Assembly: GCA_016712745.1 (NCBI GenBank) | Contig: JADJQN010000001.1 | Location: 372,001 to 436,000 of the forward strand | Reading direction: 5' to 3' | DNA length: 64,000 bases | From: Sandaracinaceae bacterium | Lineage (GTDB): Bacteria > Myxococcota_A > Polyangia > Polyangiales > JADJQN01 | Part shown: piece by piece, positions 38,801 through 47,758 of the stretch | Numbering within the stretch: the stretch's first letter is position 1 | How the letters are laid out: every line of letters starts with the position of its first letter | Notes under the pieces: model-generated | Told to the model about the DNA's origin: nothing | Databases searched by the model: none | What the model saw: the letters and a program-made list of their open reading frames with translations, nothing else | Made by a program: the position numbers and the translations under genes

Positions 38801-40430
38801 GGTTCGCTTTCAGACCTCGCCTCTTCATGTCGTCAACCGGTGCAGCGTGGCCGCGCGCATGCCTCTCGCTGACCGTGTGGCCTTGTGGACGGAGCGGCTC
38901 GTGCGAGATTCGAGCGTAAGTCACGCACTGACCGTTTACCGGAACGCCGTGCGGGATTGCGAGCTCAACGCCGCGGCTGACCGACGCGCGATACTCAATG
39001 TGATCATGGATCGGCTCGGACAGATCACCGAGCTCACTCAGTTCTACCGAATGCTCGACGATGGAAGCGCGCGCGGATTTTTGCGCGCATCGATATTGCG
39101 AAGGGTTCGCACGCCTACGGACCTGCGCGTTGTTCGCGATGCCTTCGGAATTTCGGAGACGCTCGACTGGACTCTCATCGAGCAAATGGTTGCCCGCGCG
39201 CCAAATGGAGCTGCGCGTGTACGCATCTTGCGGACGCTGCGCGTGAACAAGTCGGACAATTTTGATCTCAGCCTTCGCCTACTGGCCGAGCTTGAATCGG
39301 AGCACCGCACGGCAGAGACGATTCGACTCGCGAACGAGCTTCGCGCGAACCCGGCCGCTGATGCCGGCGTACGCACCGCGTTAGGCGAGATGTATGTGCG
39401 GTTGGGTAGAGTCGACGATGCACGTCGCGTCTTTAGTGAAATTGTCGAGTTTGCGCCCGAGGATGAGCTCGCACGCCGACGCCTCGGCGATTTGTATCGC
39501 GCGCACGGTTGGTTCGACGACGCGTACCGTCAGTATCAAACGCTGGCTGAGCTAAGGCCGGATGATGCGTCGGTCAAGTTGCTATTGGCCCAAGCCGCCG
39601 CGGGTGCAGGAAGGATCGACGAAGCGCTGCGCCTCGAGCAAGACCTCGCCGAGACGGCCACCGCCGGCGCCGACCAGGGTTTGTCGCGCACCGCTCTGCT
39701 TTGGACGTCGGTACGGCTAGCGAAGCTGCGCCAGGCTGCCCGCTCAGCGGACGACGACGAGAAGTTGCGCGCGCTTCTTGCCCGAAGCCGGCAGTCGAGC
39801 GCCGGGCGCGCGGCGGGCGCGTTGCGCGTCTCACTCGTGTGGTCGCATCCCGACGCTGCCTTGTCGCTATGGGCCGCTTACCCAAACCAGTCCTCCCTCG
39901 TGCGACCTACGGACACGGCGCCGGAGTTTGGGATCGAGGCGCTCGACGTGCGCGAATCAGAAGCGGGTACCTACCGCTTCGAGGTGCGCAGGGGTGGTCG
40001 CGATACCCGCGCGCAGGTCCAAGCCGAGCTCGTCGTCGTTACCAACGAAGGTCGCGCCAACGAGACTGTCCGCGTCGTACCACTCATGTTCGTCAATGAG
40101 CGCCGCGCGTTTGCATGGACCTTTACCGGTGCCGAGTTGCACGACGCTTCGCCTACGCAGATTCCGGGGAGGACCACTGATGCGCGCTTACCTGTTGGCA
40201 TGCGCCGTAGCAATCGTCTCCTGCGGCCACGAGCCGCCAAGCCCGGCACAGACCATGGGCACCGCTCGGCTTGTGCGCGGCGAACTGAACGTGTCGCGCG
40301 AGGGGACACACTGTTCGTGTCGACGCCCCCGCGCGTGTCGAACGGGGGCGACGCTCACGACCGGCGTGAGCTCGCGTGGCGTGCTGTCGACGGACGGCGG
40401 CGCCTTCATTCTTCTCGACCAAGGCTCTGA
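35835..40430 (+). CDS. Giant FecR-VIT-VWA-TPR lipoprotein, first paralog
   Basis: 1,531 aa as annotated; a start at 35847 with GGAG just upstream is equally good. Lipobox VGC near residue 25 (23 from 35835 count shifts by start). Order: FecR-like beta region 40-190; VIT domain about 222-345 (LAITDVDQEFFNPASEVVEG); VWA about 475-640 with a MIDAS-like DVSAAT at 480, GGATD and VIYVGDG; Gly-rich linker about 890-955; TPR region 1170-1270. The second MIDAS Ser is Ala, so metal binding may be weak. The last 80 or so codons overlap the next gene and may be an artefact of a late frameshift. Confidence 0.8.
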   Translation: MEMAMIVRAHRASSAALCVLLLVGCGGQVTTADSTCGSLEVIRGSVKDADENVYGRARVASGETIEVGEDSLARLTLDTGGILLLDARTELRVENDGASVQVESGRVFVEARDPTQLRIVARDGAWVLRDAAISLVVAAAQPSLAYVVQGQVAWSDAGNIRGTAQAGEQVNPSGGARAVTPTALFADWTGGLSRVGPELNASTAGIGQLEARLPEETGRARWPLTMRRLDVRVKILGDLAITDVDQEFFNPASEVVEGLYRIGIPENAVLQRFSVDRNGQVVDGYVRERAQARTAYEAQVYRGSTDDPALLEWDADGNYHARIYPIAAGATRRIVVRYAEWLPRAHARAPRVYRYRMAPPAGALSQPIQEFSMEVDVSDARKNVHVRAGMNATIDGDKVVIRANDLRPRADFWLELADGAARDSLRAYRADYRAPVRAPGAPAVAHEAEERDYFYLPFVLPESLFEQAQVQGQDWIVIADVSAATDASHLELGRRVIDSLLSHLGARDRVAVVTSDLALRPLGGEPRVALGAVDPARLSRLMDDLARVPAGGATDLGAAITQAASLVDPSRPSAVIYVGDGAPTVGEMRAAGLLTRMSRLPDPIRLYAVGVGADANLDLLDALTRQSGLAVRVVESSQAADTALQVIAHASRPFADHVTVDLGAGIRDVFPRGATTLARGAVLSLVGRVGGDVPRSVRVRGQVRGRAFDQMVQVETSALEEGHDLRLRWARERLRQLLIEGAGRESIVDLGVRYGVITPYTSYYVPSARELVQARVLVERSDATQLALNMLVAPLAIMGCGKGSSADGPAASSVQFGEAPHMLVPESQNEGARRGEPSTPAPAQPTPPPIADRERPSQEPTTTRTGELSPTRGDNAHEVAETGAFADLDSLGMRGSGRGGGGVGDDDQLAGFGGRGAIGFGAGMGAASAAQSPRNNAYGTLAGSSGGFALNADHSVATREQRAARRGRMDNAADAPDGVTAAVVTTTTVVRFQTSPLHVVNRCSVAARMPLADRVALWTERLVRDSSVSHALTVYRNAVRDCELNAAADRRAILNVIMDRLGQITELTQFYRMLDDGSARGFLRASILRRVRTPTDLRVVRDAFGISETLDWTLIEQMVARAPNGAARVRILRTLRVNKSDNFDLSLRLLAELESEHRTAETIRLANELRANPAADAGVRTALGEMYVRLGRVDDARRVFSEIVEFAPEDELARRRLGDLYRAHGWFDDAYRQYQTLAELRPDDASVKLLLAQAAAGAGRIDEALRLEQDLAETATAGADQGLSRTALLWTSVRLAKLRQAARSADDDEKLRALLARSRQSSAGRAAGALRVSLVWSHPDAALSLWAAYPNQSSLVRPTDTAPEFGIEALDVRESEAGTYRFEVRRGGRDTRAQVQAELVVVTNEGRANETVRVVPLMFVNERRAFAWTFTGAELHDASPTQIPGRTTDARLPVGMRRSNRLLRPRAAKPGTDHGHRSACARRTERVARGDTLFVSTPPRVSNGGDAHDRRELAWRAVDGRRRLHSSRPRL

Positions 40431-43400
40431 GCTTGTCGGCGAGCTCAATCACCTGAGGCTCGTCCGCGGGCGACTCTGGATCGATGCAAGCGGCGCGGAA
40501 CCGACAGTTGTCGAAACCGCGCTCGGCCATGTGCGGGGTGAAGGCGCATCGTGGGCTGTCGCTGTGACGGCGAGCGGCGTCGATGTTTACTGTGCTGCGG
40601 GCGAGCTCAGCTTTCAGAGCCCACGAGGTGCAGGACGCATTGCTCAAGGCGAAACGGCGCACTTTGCGGCGTCGCAGCCTGTGCACGTCGCCGGTGAGGA
40701 CCTTTGGGAGGATTGGACGGGCGGTCTTGCTACGCCCTCGCCCACCTTTGCCCCCGTTGCGCCACCGATAGGTGTTCTTTCGGGACGAAAGCTCGATGCG
40801 AACGGTGTCGCGCGGTCTCCACTCGCGATTCGCAACCATGAAGTGGATGTACGCATTGCCGGTGACTTTGTGACGACACGCGTGTCACAGACCTTCTTCA
40901 ATGCCGATAGTGATGCGCTCGAGGGAGAGTACCGCTTGCGCCTGCCCGAAAACGCCATCGTCGAGGGCTTCTCGGTAGACACCGGTTCAGGCGCAGCATC
41001 GGGCACAGTAGTGCCGCGCCAGGCCCAAGCCGGCGACCAGCCTGTCTGGCTTGATGCAGCGTCCACCAGCAATGCGCTCGTCTACGATGGTCCAAGCCGT
41101 GTGCGTGCGCGTGTCTACCCCGTTGCGCCAGGTGCGGTTGTCACCATCGAAATTCGCTACACCGAATGGATCGCGCATCGCGGCGAGCTTCGAACCTTTG
41201 TCTATCCAATGCACGATGCCGATGGAAGCGGCGCGCCGCTAATCGGAGAACTGGATCTCTCCGTGACCGTCGAAGGTGCCGTGCGCGCAGTCCGAGCGGG
41301 GATGGGCGCCACGGTTGATAAATCGCGCATTCGCCTGCGTCGAAGCGACTTTCGTCCGCGCGCCGATTTTGTGCTGGAGCTCTTTGATGTCACTGACGAG
41401 CACTCGGACCACGCGCGCGCGTACGTTGTCGATGCGGACGATTCACAGGGCGCCGATCACGATCGATTCGTGTTGCTCGATGTGCCGACGTCTGCATTGA
41501 TCGATGAGGAGAGCTCTGCGGCAGCGCGCGGGCCCCTCGAAATAGTTCTGGTGGCGGACGTGTCGGGCGCCACCGAGTCTGAAGATTTCGATCTCACGCG
41601 CACCATGGTCGATGGAATCCTGCGTCAGCTGCAGCCCACCGATCGCGTAATGCTGCGAGTCTCCGACGTGAGCCTCCACGAGCTCGATGGCATCGGAACG
41701 GGCTTTGTGCTTGCGACGAATGCCAACCGCGAAAAGATTGCCGACGCGTTCAGTCACATCGAGCTCGGTGGCGCGACCGATCTCGCGGCCACGCTGCACG
41801 ACGCGGCCGCTCTCGTCGCCGCTAGGCCACGCGGTTGCGTGGTCTATGTGGGCGACGGCCAGCCTACAACTGGTCCAGTCGATGCGACAGCCATCCAAGC
41901 TACCCTCGCGACGCTGCCAGCGTCACCTCGCTTCTTCGGCGTCGGCGTGGGCGATGGCGCCAACATGGAGATGCTTCGTGCGCTTTTCGGCGAGGGCACA
42001 CTGCAAGTTCGCGAACGCGCCGAAGCGGCTCGCGCGGTGATGTCGTTCTTGGCCAGTGCGGCGCAGCCAGTTCTACGTGGGCTCTCGGTTGTGACGGGCC
42101 CGTCGATCGAGCGCAGCTTTCCCCGGCTTTTCGCCGCTGTTCCGATCGGTGAACATGTGCGCCTCGTGGGACGTTTGCGTGACGACCTTCCCGCGCAGAT
42201 TACGGTTTTAGGAACACGCGATGGAGTTGCGTTCGCGAAACAGGTGTCCGTTCGCTCCCACACGATGATTGATCGAGGCGACTTGATGCGCCGCTGGGCG
42301 AGCGCTCGGCTTGTCCAACTGCTCAGTGACCGTGCAGGCCGCGAAGCGCTCATCGATCTTGGTGTGCGCTACTCCGTGATCACGCCGTGGACGTCCTACG
42401 TGATCGGCGGCAGCAAATCCACCCCCTACGGATTTGTGACGACGTTCGATATGCCGCCCGATGAAGTGAGCTGCGGCGGCCTCCGCCGTGGCTGCGCTGA
42501 GGCCTACGCCATTGCCTCGGATCTTGGTGAACGCGAGCGCGCTTCATGGATGCACGAACGCAGCCCGGACGCGCTTTCTGGACGAGGGCTGCTCGAGCAT
42601 TCGTGGGTTTCGCGAGTGCCGAGCGGGGAAACGAGCGAGAGCTCGAGCGCGGCATCACGCGGCGACGGCGGCCTTGGCCTGGTGTCCGTGATGCGCACGC
42701 TTGATGCGCACGAAAGTGGTCCGGGAAGCTGTGTCGAGCGCAAACGAACGGTTCGGCCAGATCTCGGCGGGTCGGTTTCCGTGCGCGTCGATGTGGATGC
42801 AACAGGCCTTGTGCAAAGAGCCGCCGTTGTCGCAAGCAGCCTCGGGGACCGCGACGTTGATGCGTGCATTGTCGGGGAGGTGCGCGGTACTCACTTTCCG
42901 GCGACGGGACTCACCGGGATCGTGAGCGTCACTCACACCTACGTATTTGGCGTCCGCACCGACGACATGCGCGCACGCCATTCGTGCAGCGACGCCTCAC
43001 GGCAACCGCTCGAAGTGCGCGATGCGCTCTGGCGCGAGCGTCTGGCGGTCAACGCGGGCGTAGAGGGGGCAGCAAGCGTTTGGTCGGAAGCGATGTCGCA
43101 CTGCGAGCTTGGCGCATGGCGCGATCGACGGGTGCTTCTGGACCGCATGATGCGTCACGTAGGCGGCGTCGCTGAACAACTCCGTCTTTACGCAAGCCTG
43201 CGCGCCGACGGCTCCGTCCGCGCCTATGTGCGCGAGGCAATTTTACGACACGTTTCGAGTCCGGAAGAGGTCTTGCTCGTGCGCACAAGCTTGGGCATGG
43301 AGCCGCCGCTTGAGTGGAAAGTCTTTGCTCGGATGTGGCGCTCGACAGCTGTGGCAAGTGAGCGCCTTCTTCTGATTCGAAGGTGGCTTGCTGTCGCGCC

Positions 43401-44301
43401 GGACGACATCGATCTACGACTGCGTCTGCTTTCTCTTCTCGAAGAGACACACGCGACCCCGGAAGCGAAGCGAGTTGCTCGAGGGCTTGTCCAGGATCCG
43501 TTGGCCGACGTACGCGTTCGTACGGAGGTCGGTGAATTCTACCTGCGACAGCACGACGAGGAGGCCGCGCGCCGCGTCTTCAGTCAATCGGTGGAGCTTG
43601 CGCCGTCGGATCCGTGGGGGCGCGAACATTTGGGCAACGTCTATCGCGCGCATGGCTTTACGCGTGACGCATATCGCGAATACACGATGCTCGCCCGCTT
43701 GCGCGCCAATGATACGTCCGTACTGCTCCTGCTTGCGCGCGCTGCAAACGACGCGGGCCGTGTGGATGAAGCTCTGCGCCTTCTGCAACGGTTGTCGGAA
43801 ACGGTGGACGCGGACGCGCAAACCGGCGCCGCTGAAATCGCCCGCGCATTTGCCGTCGTTGCGACAGCCCAACTGCGTTCGGGGGTGCACGGTCCCGTAC
43901 CAGCCGAGCGCGTGCACGAGCGCGAGCGTGAAGCGGGAGTGCTTCGCAATCCGCCCGATGTGTTCGTCGCCCTGGTGTGGAAGCACCCCGATGACCGTCC
44001 CGAGCTGTGGATGCGCGACTCGTCGGCTGCTTCGGACGTCGACTTCGAGCGGGCGAGCATTTCAGGAGCTGATTTCGGCATCGAAGCGATTCGCATTCAG
44101 GAGGGCGATGACGGTATCTATTCCTTCTCCGTCCGGCGCGTCGAGCGGGATGCTTTGCGCGACATCGACGCGGACCTCTGGATCGTTACGCACCCCACCC
44201 GCGCCAACGTTCGTGTCGAGCGTCGCACTGTCCATCTCACGCGCGCAGAGCTCACTCAAACAGTCCGCTTCACACTGGCTGACGGAATGCAGACAAATTA
44301 G
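40180..44301 (+). CDS. Giant FecR-VIT-VWA-TPR lipoprotein, second paralog
   Basis: 1,373 aa. Start at 40180 with GGAGG 6 bases upstream; the frame extends further upstream but without protein character. Lipoprotein signal MRAYLLACAVAIVSCGH. Order: FecR-like 25-180; VIT about 210-330 (VTTRVSQTFFNADSDALEGE); VWA 455-615 with DVSGAT at about 460, GGATD and VVYVGDG; an AgmX/TonB-C-like module about 850-925 (RPDLGGSVSVRVDVDATG, LGDRDVDACI); TPR 1107-1203. Same layout as the upstream gene except that the Gly-rich linker is replaced by the AgmX-like module, so the two are tandem duplicates that diverged. Confidence 0.87.
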   Translation: MRAYLLACAVAIVSCGHEPPSPAQTMGTARLVRGELNVSREGTHCSCRRPRACRTGATLTTGVSSRGVLSTDGGAFILLDQGSELVGELNHLRLVRGRLWIDASGAEPTVVETALGHVRGEGASWAVAVTASGVDVYCAAGELSFQSPRGAGRIAQGETAHFAASQPVHVAGEDLWEDWTGGLATPSPTFAPVAPPIGVLSGRKLDANGVARSPLAIRNHEVDVRIAGDFVTTRVSQTFFNADSDALEGEYRLRLPENAIVEGFSVDTGSGAASGTVVPRQAQAGDQPVWLDAASTSNALVYDGPSRVRARVYPVAPGAVVTIEIRYTEWIAHRGELRTFVYPMHDADGSGAPLIGELDLSVTVEGAVRAVRAGMGATVDKSRIRLRRSDFRPRADFVLELFDVTDEHSDHARAYVVDADDSQGADHDRFVLLDVPTSALIDEESSAAARGPLEIVLVADVSGATESEDFDLTRTMVDGILRQLQPTDRVMLRVSDVSLHELDGIGTGFVLATNANREKIADAFSHIELGGATDLAATLHDAAALVAARPRGCVVYVGDGQPTTGPVDATAIQATLATLPASPRFFGVGVGDGANMEMLRALFGEGTLQVRERAEAARAVMSFLASAAQPVLRGLSVVTGPSIERSFPRLFAAVPIGEHVRLVGRLRDDLPAQITVLGTRDGVAFAKQVSVRSHTMIDRGDLMRRWASARLVQLLSDRAGREALIDLGVRYSVITPWTSYVIGGSKSTPYGFVTTFDMPPDEVSCGGLRRGCAEAYAIASDLGERERASWMHERSPDALSGRGLLEHSWVSRVPSGETSESSSAASRGDGGLGLVSVMRTLDAHESGPGSCVERKRTVRPDLGGSVSVRVDVDATGLVQRAAVVASSLGDRDVDACIVGEVRGTHFPATGLTGIVSVTHTYVFGVRTDDMRARHSCSDASRQPLEVRDALWRERLAVNAGVEGAASVWSEAMSHCELGAWRDRRVLLDRMMRHVGGVAEQLRLYASLRADGSVRAYVREAILRHVSSPEEVLLVRTSLGMEPPLEWKVFARMWRSTAVASERLLLIRRWLAVAPDDIDLRLRLLSLLEETHATPEAKRVARGLVQDPLADVRVRTEVGEFYLRQHDEEAARRVFSQSVELAPSDPWGREHLGNVYRAHGFTRDAYREYTMLARLRANDTSVLLLLARAANDAGRVDEALRLLQRLSETVDADAQTGAAEIARAFAVVATAQLRSGVHGPVPAERVHEREREAGVLRNPPDVFVALVWKHPDDRPELWMRDSSAASDVDFERASISGADFGIEAIRIQEGDDGIYSFSVRRVERDALRDIDADLWIVTHPTRANVRVERRTVHLTRAELTQTVRFTLADGMQTN

Positions 44302-44343
44302 CAGATGCCTCGTCGCCGATAGCTGCTAGGTTCTGCGCCGCGA

Positions 44344-45009
44344 ATGGGCTACTGGGCGTACTACCTCGTCATTTTCGGGCTCTCGTATGGGTTGCGGTAT
44401 CCGTGGTTGCTCGGCGCCGTGGTCGTCTTTTGGGTTTTCCGCAAGTGGATCCCCGACCCTTTTGTTTACGTTCGAACGTTCGGCTTGATTCGCAAGCTGC
44501 GCATGCAGATCGAGGCGAATACGGCGAACGTGCCAGCGCGCCGGGACCTGGCGCGCATTTATCTCGAGCGTCGTCGCCCGCGTGCGGCACTCAAGCTACT
44601 CGACGAAGCCCGTCAGCGCGATCCAAAAAGCGCCGAGCTCTTGCACCTCACGGGGCTCGCGCGCTACCGCCTTGGCGATTTTGACGGCGCGCTCGCACCG
44701 CTTGGCGATGCTGTGGCCGAAGACGCACGCATCGGTTTTGGCGAGCCATACCTTATTGCCGGGGATGCCTTAATGGGACTTGACCGGTGGGAAGACGCCG
44801 CCGAGGCATACCAGCACTTTGTGGCAACCAACGGTTCATCGATCGAAGGCTACGTGAAGCTCGCGCGCGCTCGTCGCCGCATGCGCGACGATGAAGGGAC
44901 AAAGAAAGCCATTGCCGAAGCCGCTCGCACTTGGGCGCAGATCCCTGCATACCGCCGCCGTGGTCAGTTGCGGTGGTGGCTGCGAGCTTGGAGCGGCATT
45001 CTGGGCTGA
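44344..45009 (+). CDS. Membrane-anchored TPR protein
   Basis: 221 aa. Two N-terminal hydrophobic segments (AYYLVIFGLSYGL, PWLLGAVVVFWVF), then three to four TPR-like units (RRDLARIYLERRRPRAALKL, LLHLTGLARYRLGDFDGALA, EPYLIAGDALMGLDRWEDAA). It lies 42 bp after the VIT/VWA gene and directly before the kinase at 45049, so it is probably co-transcribed with them. Likely a scaffold; no partner can be named. Confidence 0.75.
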   Translation: MGYWAYYLVIFGLSYGLRYPWLLGAVVVFWVFRKWIPDPFVYVRTFGLIRKLRMQIEANTANVPARRDLARIYLERRRPRAALKLLDEARQRDPKSAELLHLTGLARYRLGDFDGALAPLGDAVAEDARIGFGEPYLIAGDALMGLDRWEDAAEAYQHFVATNGSSIEGYVKLARARRRMRDDEGTKKAIAEAARTWAQIPAYRRRGQLRWWLRAWSGILG

Positions 45010-45048
45010 CCTCGCGTTCGGCGCCCCGCTTCGCTATGCTCCAAGCGC

Positions 45049-46675
45049 GTGCTCGCCATCGGAAGCAAACTCCGCGACTACGAGATTGTCGCGCACCTGC
45101 GCTCGGGCGGCATGGCGAGCCTTTTTCTGGGACGCAGGCAAGGGCCAGATGGGTTTGCGCGGCTAGTCGCAATCAAAGTGGTTCACGCCGACCTCTCGCA
45201 TGACCCGGGCTTCGTGCGCATGTTCGTCGACGAAGCGAAGATTTCCTCGCGCATCGATCATCCCAACGTCGTGCACGTCGAGGAGCTCGGCGAAGCTTAT
45301 GGCACGAAGTTTTTGGTGATGGAGTATGTGCACGGCGTCTCACTGGCGCAGCTCCTTGGGCAGCTGGTGACGCAGGGTCGCCGCCTCACTCCGAAGCTCG
45401 CGACGCACATCGCAGTGCGCATCGCCGAGGGCCTTCATGCCGCGCACGAGACGCGCGGGGACGACGGCCAGCTGCTCAATATTGTGCACCGCGACGTCAG
45501 CCCGCAGAACGTGCTCGTCGCAGCCAACGGTCACATCAAGCTGATCGACTTTGGAATCGCCAAAGCTCGCGGCCGTTCGCAAGACACCACGACGACACAG
45601 CTCAAGGGCAAGATCCGCTACATGTCGCCCGAGCAAGCTTACGGCAAGGAAGTGGATCGTCGTTGCGACGTCTACGCATTGGGCGTTGTGTTTTGGGAGA
45701 TGCTCACGGCGCGTCGCATGCATGCGGACGCCAGCGACTTGGCGCTCTTGGACATGGTGCGAAGCCCCGCCATCGTTGCGCCGAGCCAATTGAATCCCAA
45801 CGTTTCACCCGAACTCGACGCGGTAGTCATGGCGGCGCTTGCGCCAAACGTAGGCGACCGCATCCCTACAACGCAAGAGCTGCGTCGCCGCCTGGCCGAC
45901 GCCATGCCAAGCGCCCTCACGTTGGACGCATCTTCGCTGGCCGATCTCTTGGACGCTGTGATGGGCGAGGAGCTCACTCGTCAGCGCGACCGCATTCACG
46001 CGAGCGCGCGCGAGCAACTAGTCACGAGTATCTTCCCGCGCGCCACTGGATCTCAGGTGCTGTCCATGGACAGTTTGACGAGCGTCGACGCTGGGATTTC
46101 GCCTGCGCACGCCCCGGCCGCTTGGGCCGAGGCCGTCTCCGATGCGACCTTCATTCCAACTCCGACACGCTACGTGATGCCGGGCAGTTCACCCCCTGAT
46201 CGCCAAGCGACGCAGCCACGGACGCCCGTGAAATGGATCCTGGCGCTGGCCGCCGTCCCTTCTCTTGGGCGTTGGGGCGCTCGCCGCGGTGATCGGCTAT
46301 CTGCAAACGCACACGGCTGGGCCTGTGGCGCCGCTCTTGCCTCTACCCTCCCCGTCACCCCTTGCATTGCCGCGTGAAAGTCGAGCGCAACGAGTGCAGG
46401 CGGCGAGCACCGCGCCTAAGCCTCCGCCGTCAGGAAGCTCCCTAACCACTTCGCTCGCTGCACCGACGAGTGAACCCCTCGAGCCGCCGTCGCAGCGTCC
46501 GCGTCGTGCACGCACGCATGCAGCGCGAACGCCCGCTGCACACGCGCAACAGGAGAGCGCGCCCGAAGCGCGTTCGGCTGACCCACCGCGCTCACCCGCT
46601 CCAATGCCGAACTTTCCGAGCCATTCTGCGCCGAGGCCTGCGCCAGGCGGCGGCTCGCTGCTGCATCGTTTCTAG
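45049..46675 (+). CDS. Ser/Thr protein kinase with C-terminal TM and Pro-rich tail, frameshifted
   Basis: GTG start. Kinase domain at 10-275: Lys43 (AIKVV), HRD 147-149 (HRDVSPQN), DFG 167-169, MSPEQAYG activation segment; all catalytic residues present. The main frame ends at 46377, but after WILALAAVPSL at about 46255 the homologous reading moves by one base to LGVGALAAVIGYL and then runs to 46675 as a Pro/Ala/Arg-rich tail. Joined, the two halves give one clean membrane helix and an extracytoplasmic Pro-rich tail typical of membrane kinases. A one-base indel in the CTTCTCTTGGG stretch (sequencing error or a real lesion) is the simplest explanation. Confidence 0.82.
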
Positions 46676-46678
46676 ACG

Positions 46679-47017
46679 CTATTTTTTAAACGCGACCAAT
46701 ACGGCGGCCAGAATGAGCCCGAAAGAGAGCGCGTAGCGCGGCGTAAGCTTCTCGCCGAGCCACAGCCACGAGAACGCAACGAACACGACGAGTGTGATTG
46801 CTTCCTGCAAAACTTTAAGCTGATACGCGCTCATCGATCGATAGCCGATGCGGTTGGCGGGCACTTGCAACATATACTCGAACAGAGCGATGCCCCAGCT
46901 CAAGAAGATCGCGACCCAAATGCCCATGCTACGATTCTTAAGGTGGCCGTACCAAGCGACCGTCATGAATAGATTTGAAAGCACCAAGAGGCCGGCGGCC
47001 TTCCACGTGTCACTCAT
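46679..47017 (-). CDS. DUF486/DMT-type small membrane protein
   Basis: 112 aa, four membrane helices. GLLVLSNLFMTVAWYGHLKN, WGIALFEYMLQVPANRIGYR and SWLWLGEKLTPRYALSFGLI match the DUF486 family, related to small multidrug-like DMT transporters. Function unknown. It converges with the kinase gene. Confidence 0.85.
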   Translation of the reverse strand: MSDTWKAAGLLVLSNLFMTVAWYGHLKNRSMGIWVAIFLSWGIALFEYMLQVPANRIGYRSMSAYQLKVLQEAITLVVFVAFSWLWLGEKLTPRYALSFGLILAAVLVAFKK

Positions 47018-47127
47018 TCGACTACCTTCGATTGCTTAGTTTGTGAGCCGCGTTCGTTCGCAGTCGCGAGCGCCGGCGGTACCGACCCACCGCGTGCATC
47101 GACCGTAACGAAACGGTGGCGTGGCCG

Positions 47128-47571
47128 CTAGGCTTTCAGCGAACGTTCGGAACGCCCGCCTCGAATCGCGCGCAAACCGGGGCGGTTGCCGTTGCGAAAC
47201 CGGGTCCATCCGATCGGCGCCGGATCTTCGAGGTCAAGCAGCGTCATCTGTCCCACGTCGCACGCCACTACGTCGAGCGCGCGACAGATTCGAGCGATGC
47301 ACGGCATGGGCTCGCCGTGGCCACGAATCCAGAGCGAGATCGCATCCACGTCCCCGTGCGTGCTCATTGTGCGCCCGCGCCAGAGGCTGCACGCGAACAA
47401 ACAGCTTCCCTCTTCCCAGCGGCCAGTGCCGTCGACCCATGTCAGCGGCTCGATGAGTTGTGAGAGCTGTGCTTTGATCGCGCCGAACTCGCCAACGACG
47501 CGCGCATCGAAATGGTGGGGAATGCGCGAAGCACTCTCACCCAGGCGCACGAGATCGACGTCCCAGCTCAT
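47128..47571 (-). CDS. Conserved hypothetical protein
   Basis: 147 aa from the Met at 47571 (MSWDVDLVRLGESASRIPHH); an upstream in-frame Met is 12 codons away. No signal peptide or membrane helix. The opening MSWDVxLxR and a mid-protein WVDGTGRWEEGSCLFAC resemble small uncharacterised cytosolic proteins with a short Trp-rich fold. Two conserved-looking Cys (CIARIC) near the end. No function assigned. Confidence 0.6.
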   Translation of the reverse strand: MSWDVDLVRLGESASRIPHHFDARVVGEFGAIKAQLSQLIEPLTWVDGTGRWEEGSCLFACSLWRGRTMSTHGDVDAISLWIRGHGEPMPCIARICRALDVVACDVGQMTLLDLEDPAPIGWTRFRNGNRPGLRAIRGGRSERSLKA

Positions 47572-47758
47572 CGCGGCTTTGTGCCACGGCGGCGCCACTC
47601 GCGTCACGTGCTTGCGCCCTTAAATCTGCGTTAGGATGCGGGCTACGCACTCGGCACGTCGTGCACCGACTCATCCGTTTGAAAGCGGCGAATCCCGTCG
47701 CGACGGGCGCACTTTTGGCCGTCCCTGCCGCGATCTTCTGCGTGGTATGGTGGCGCGC

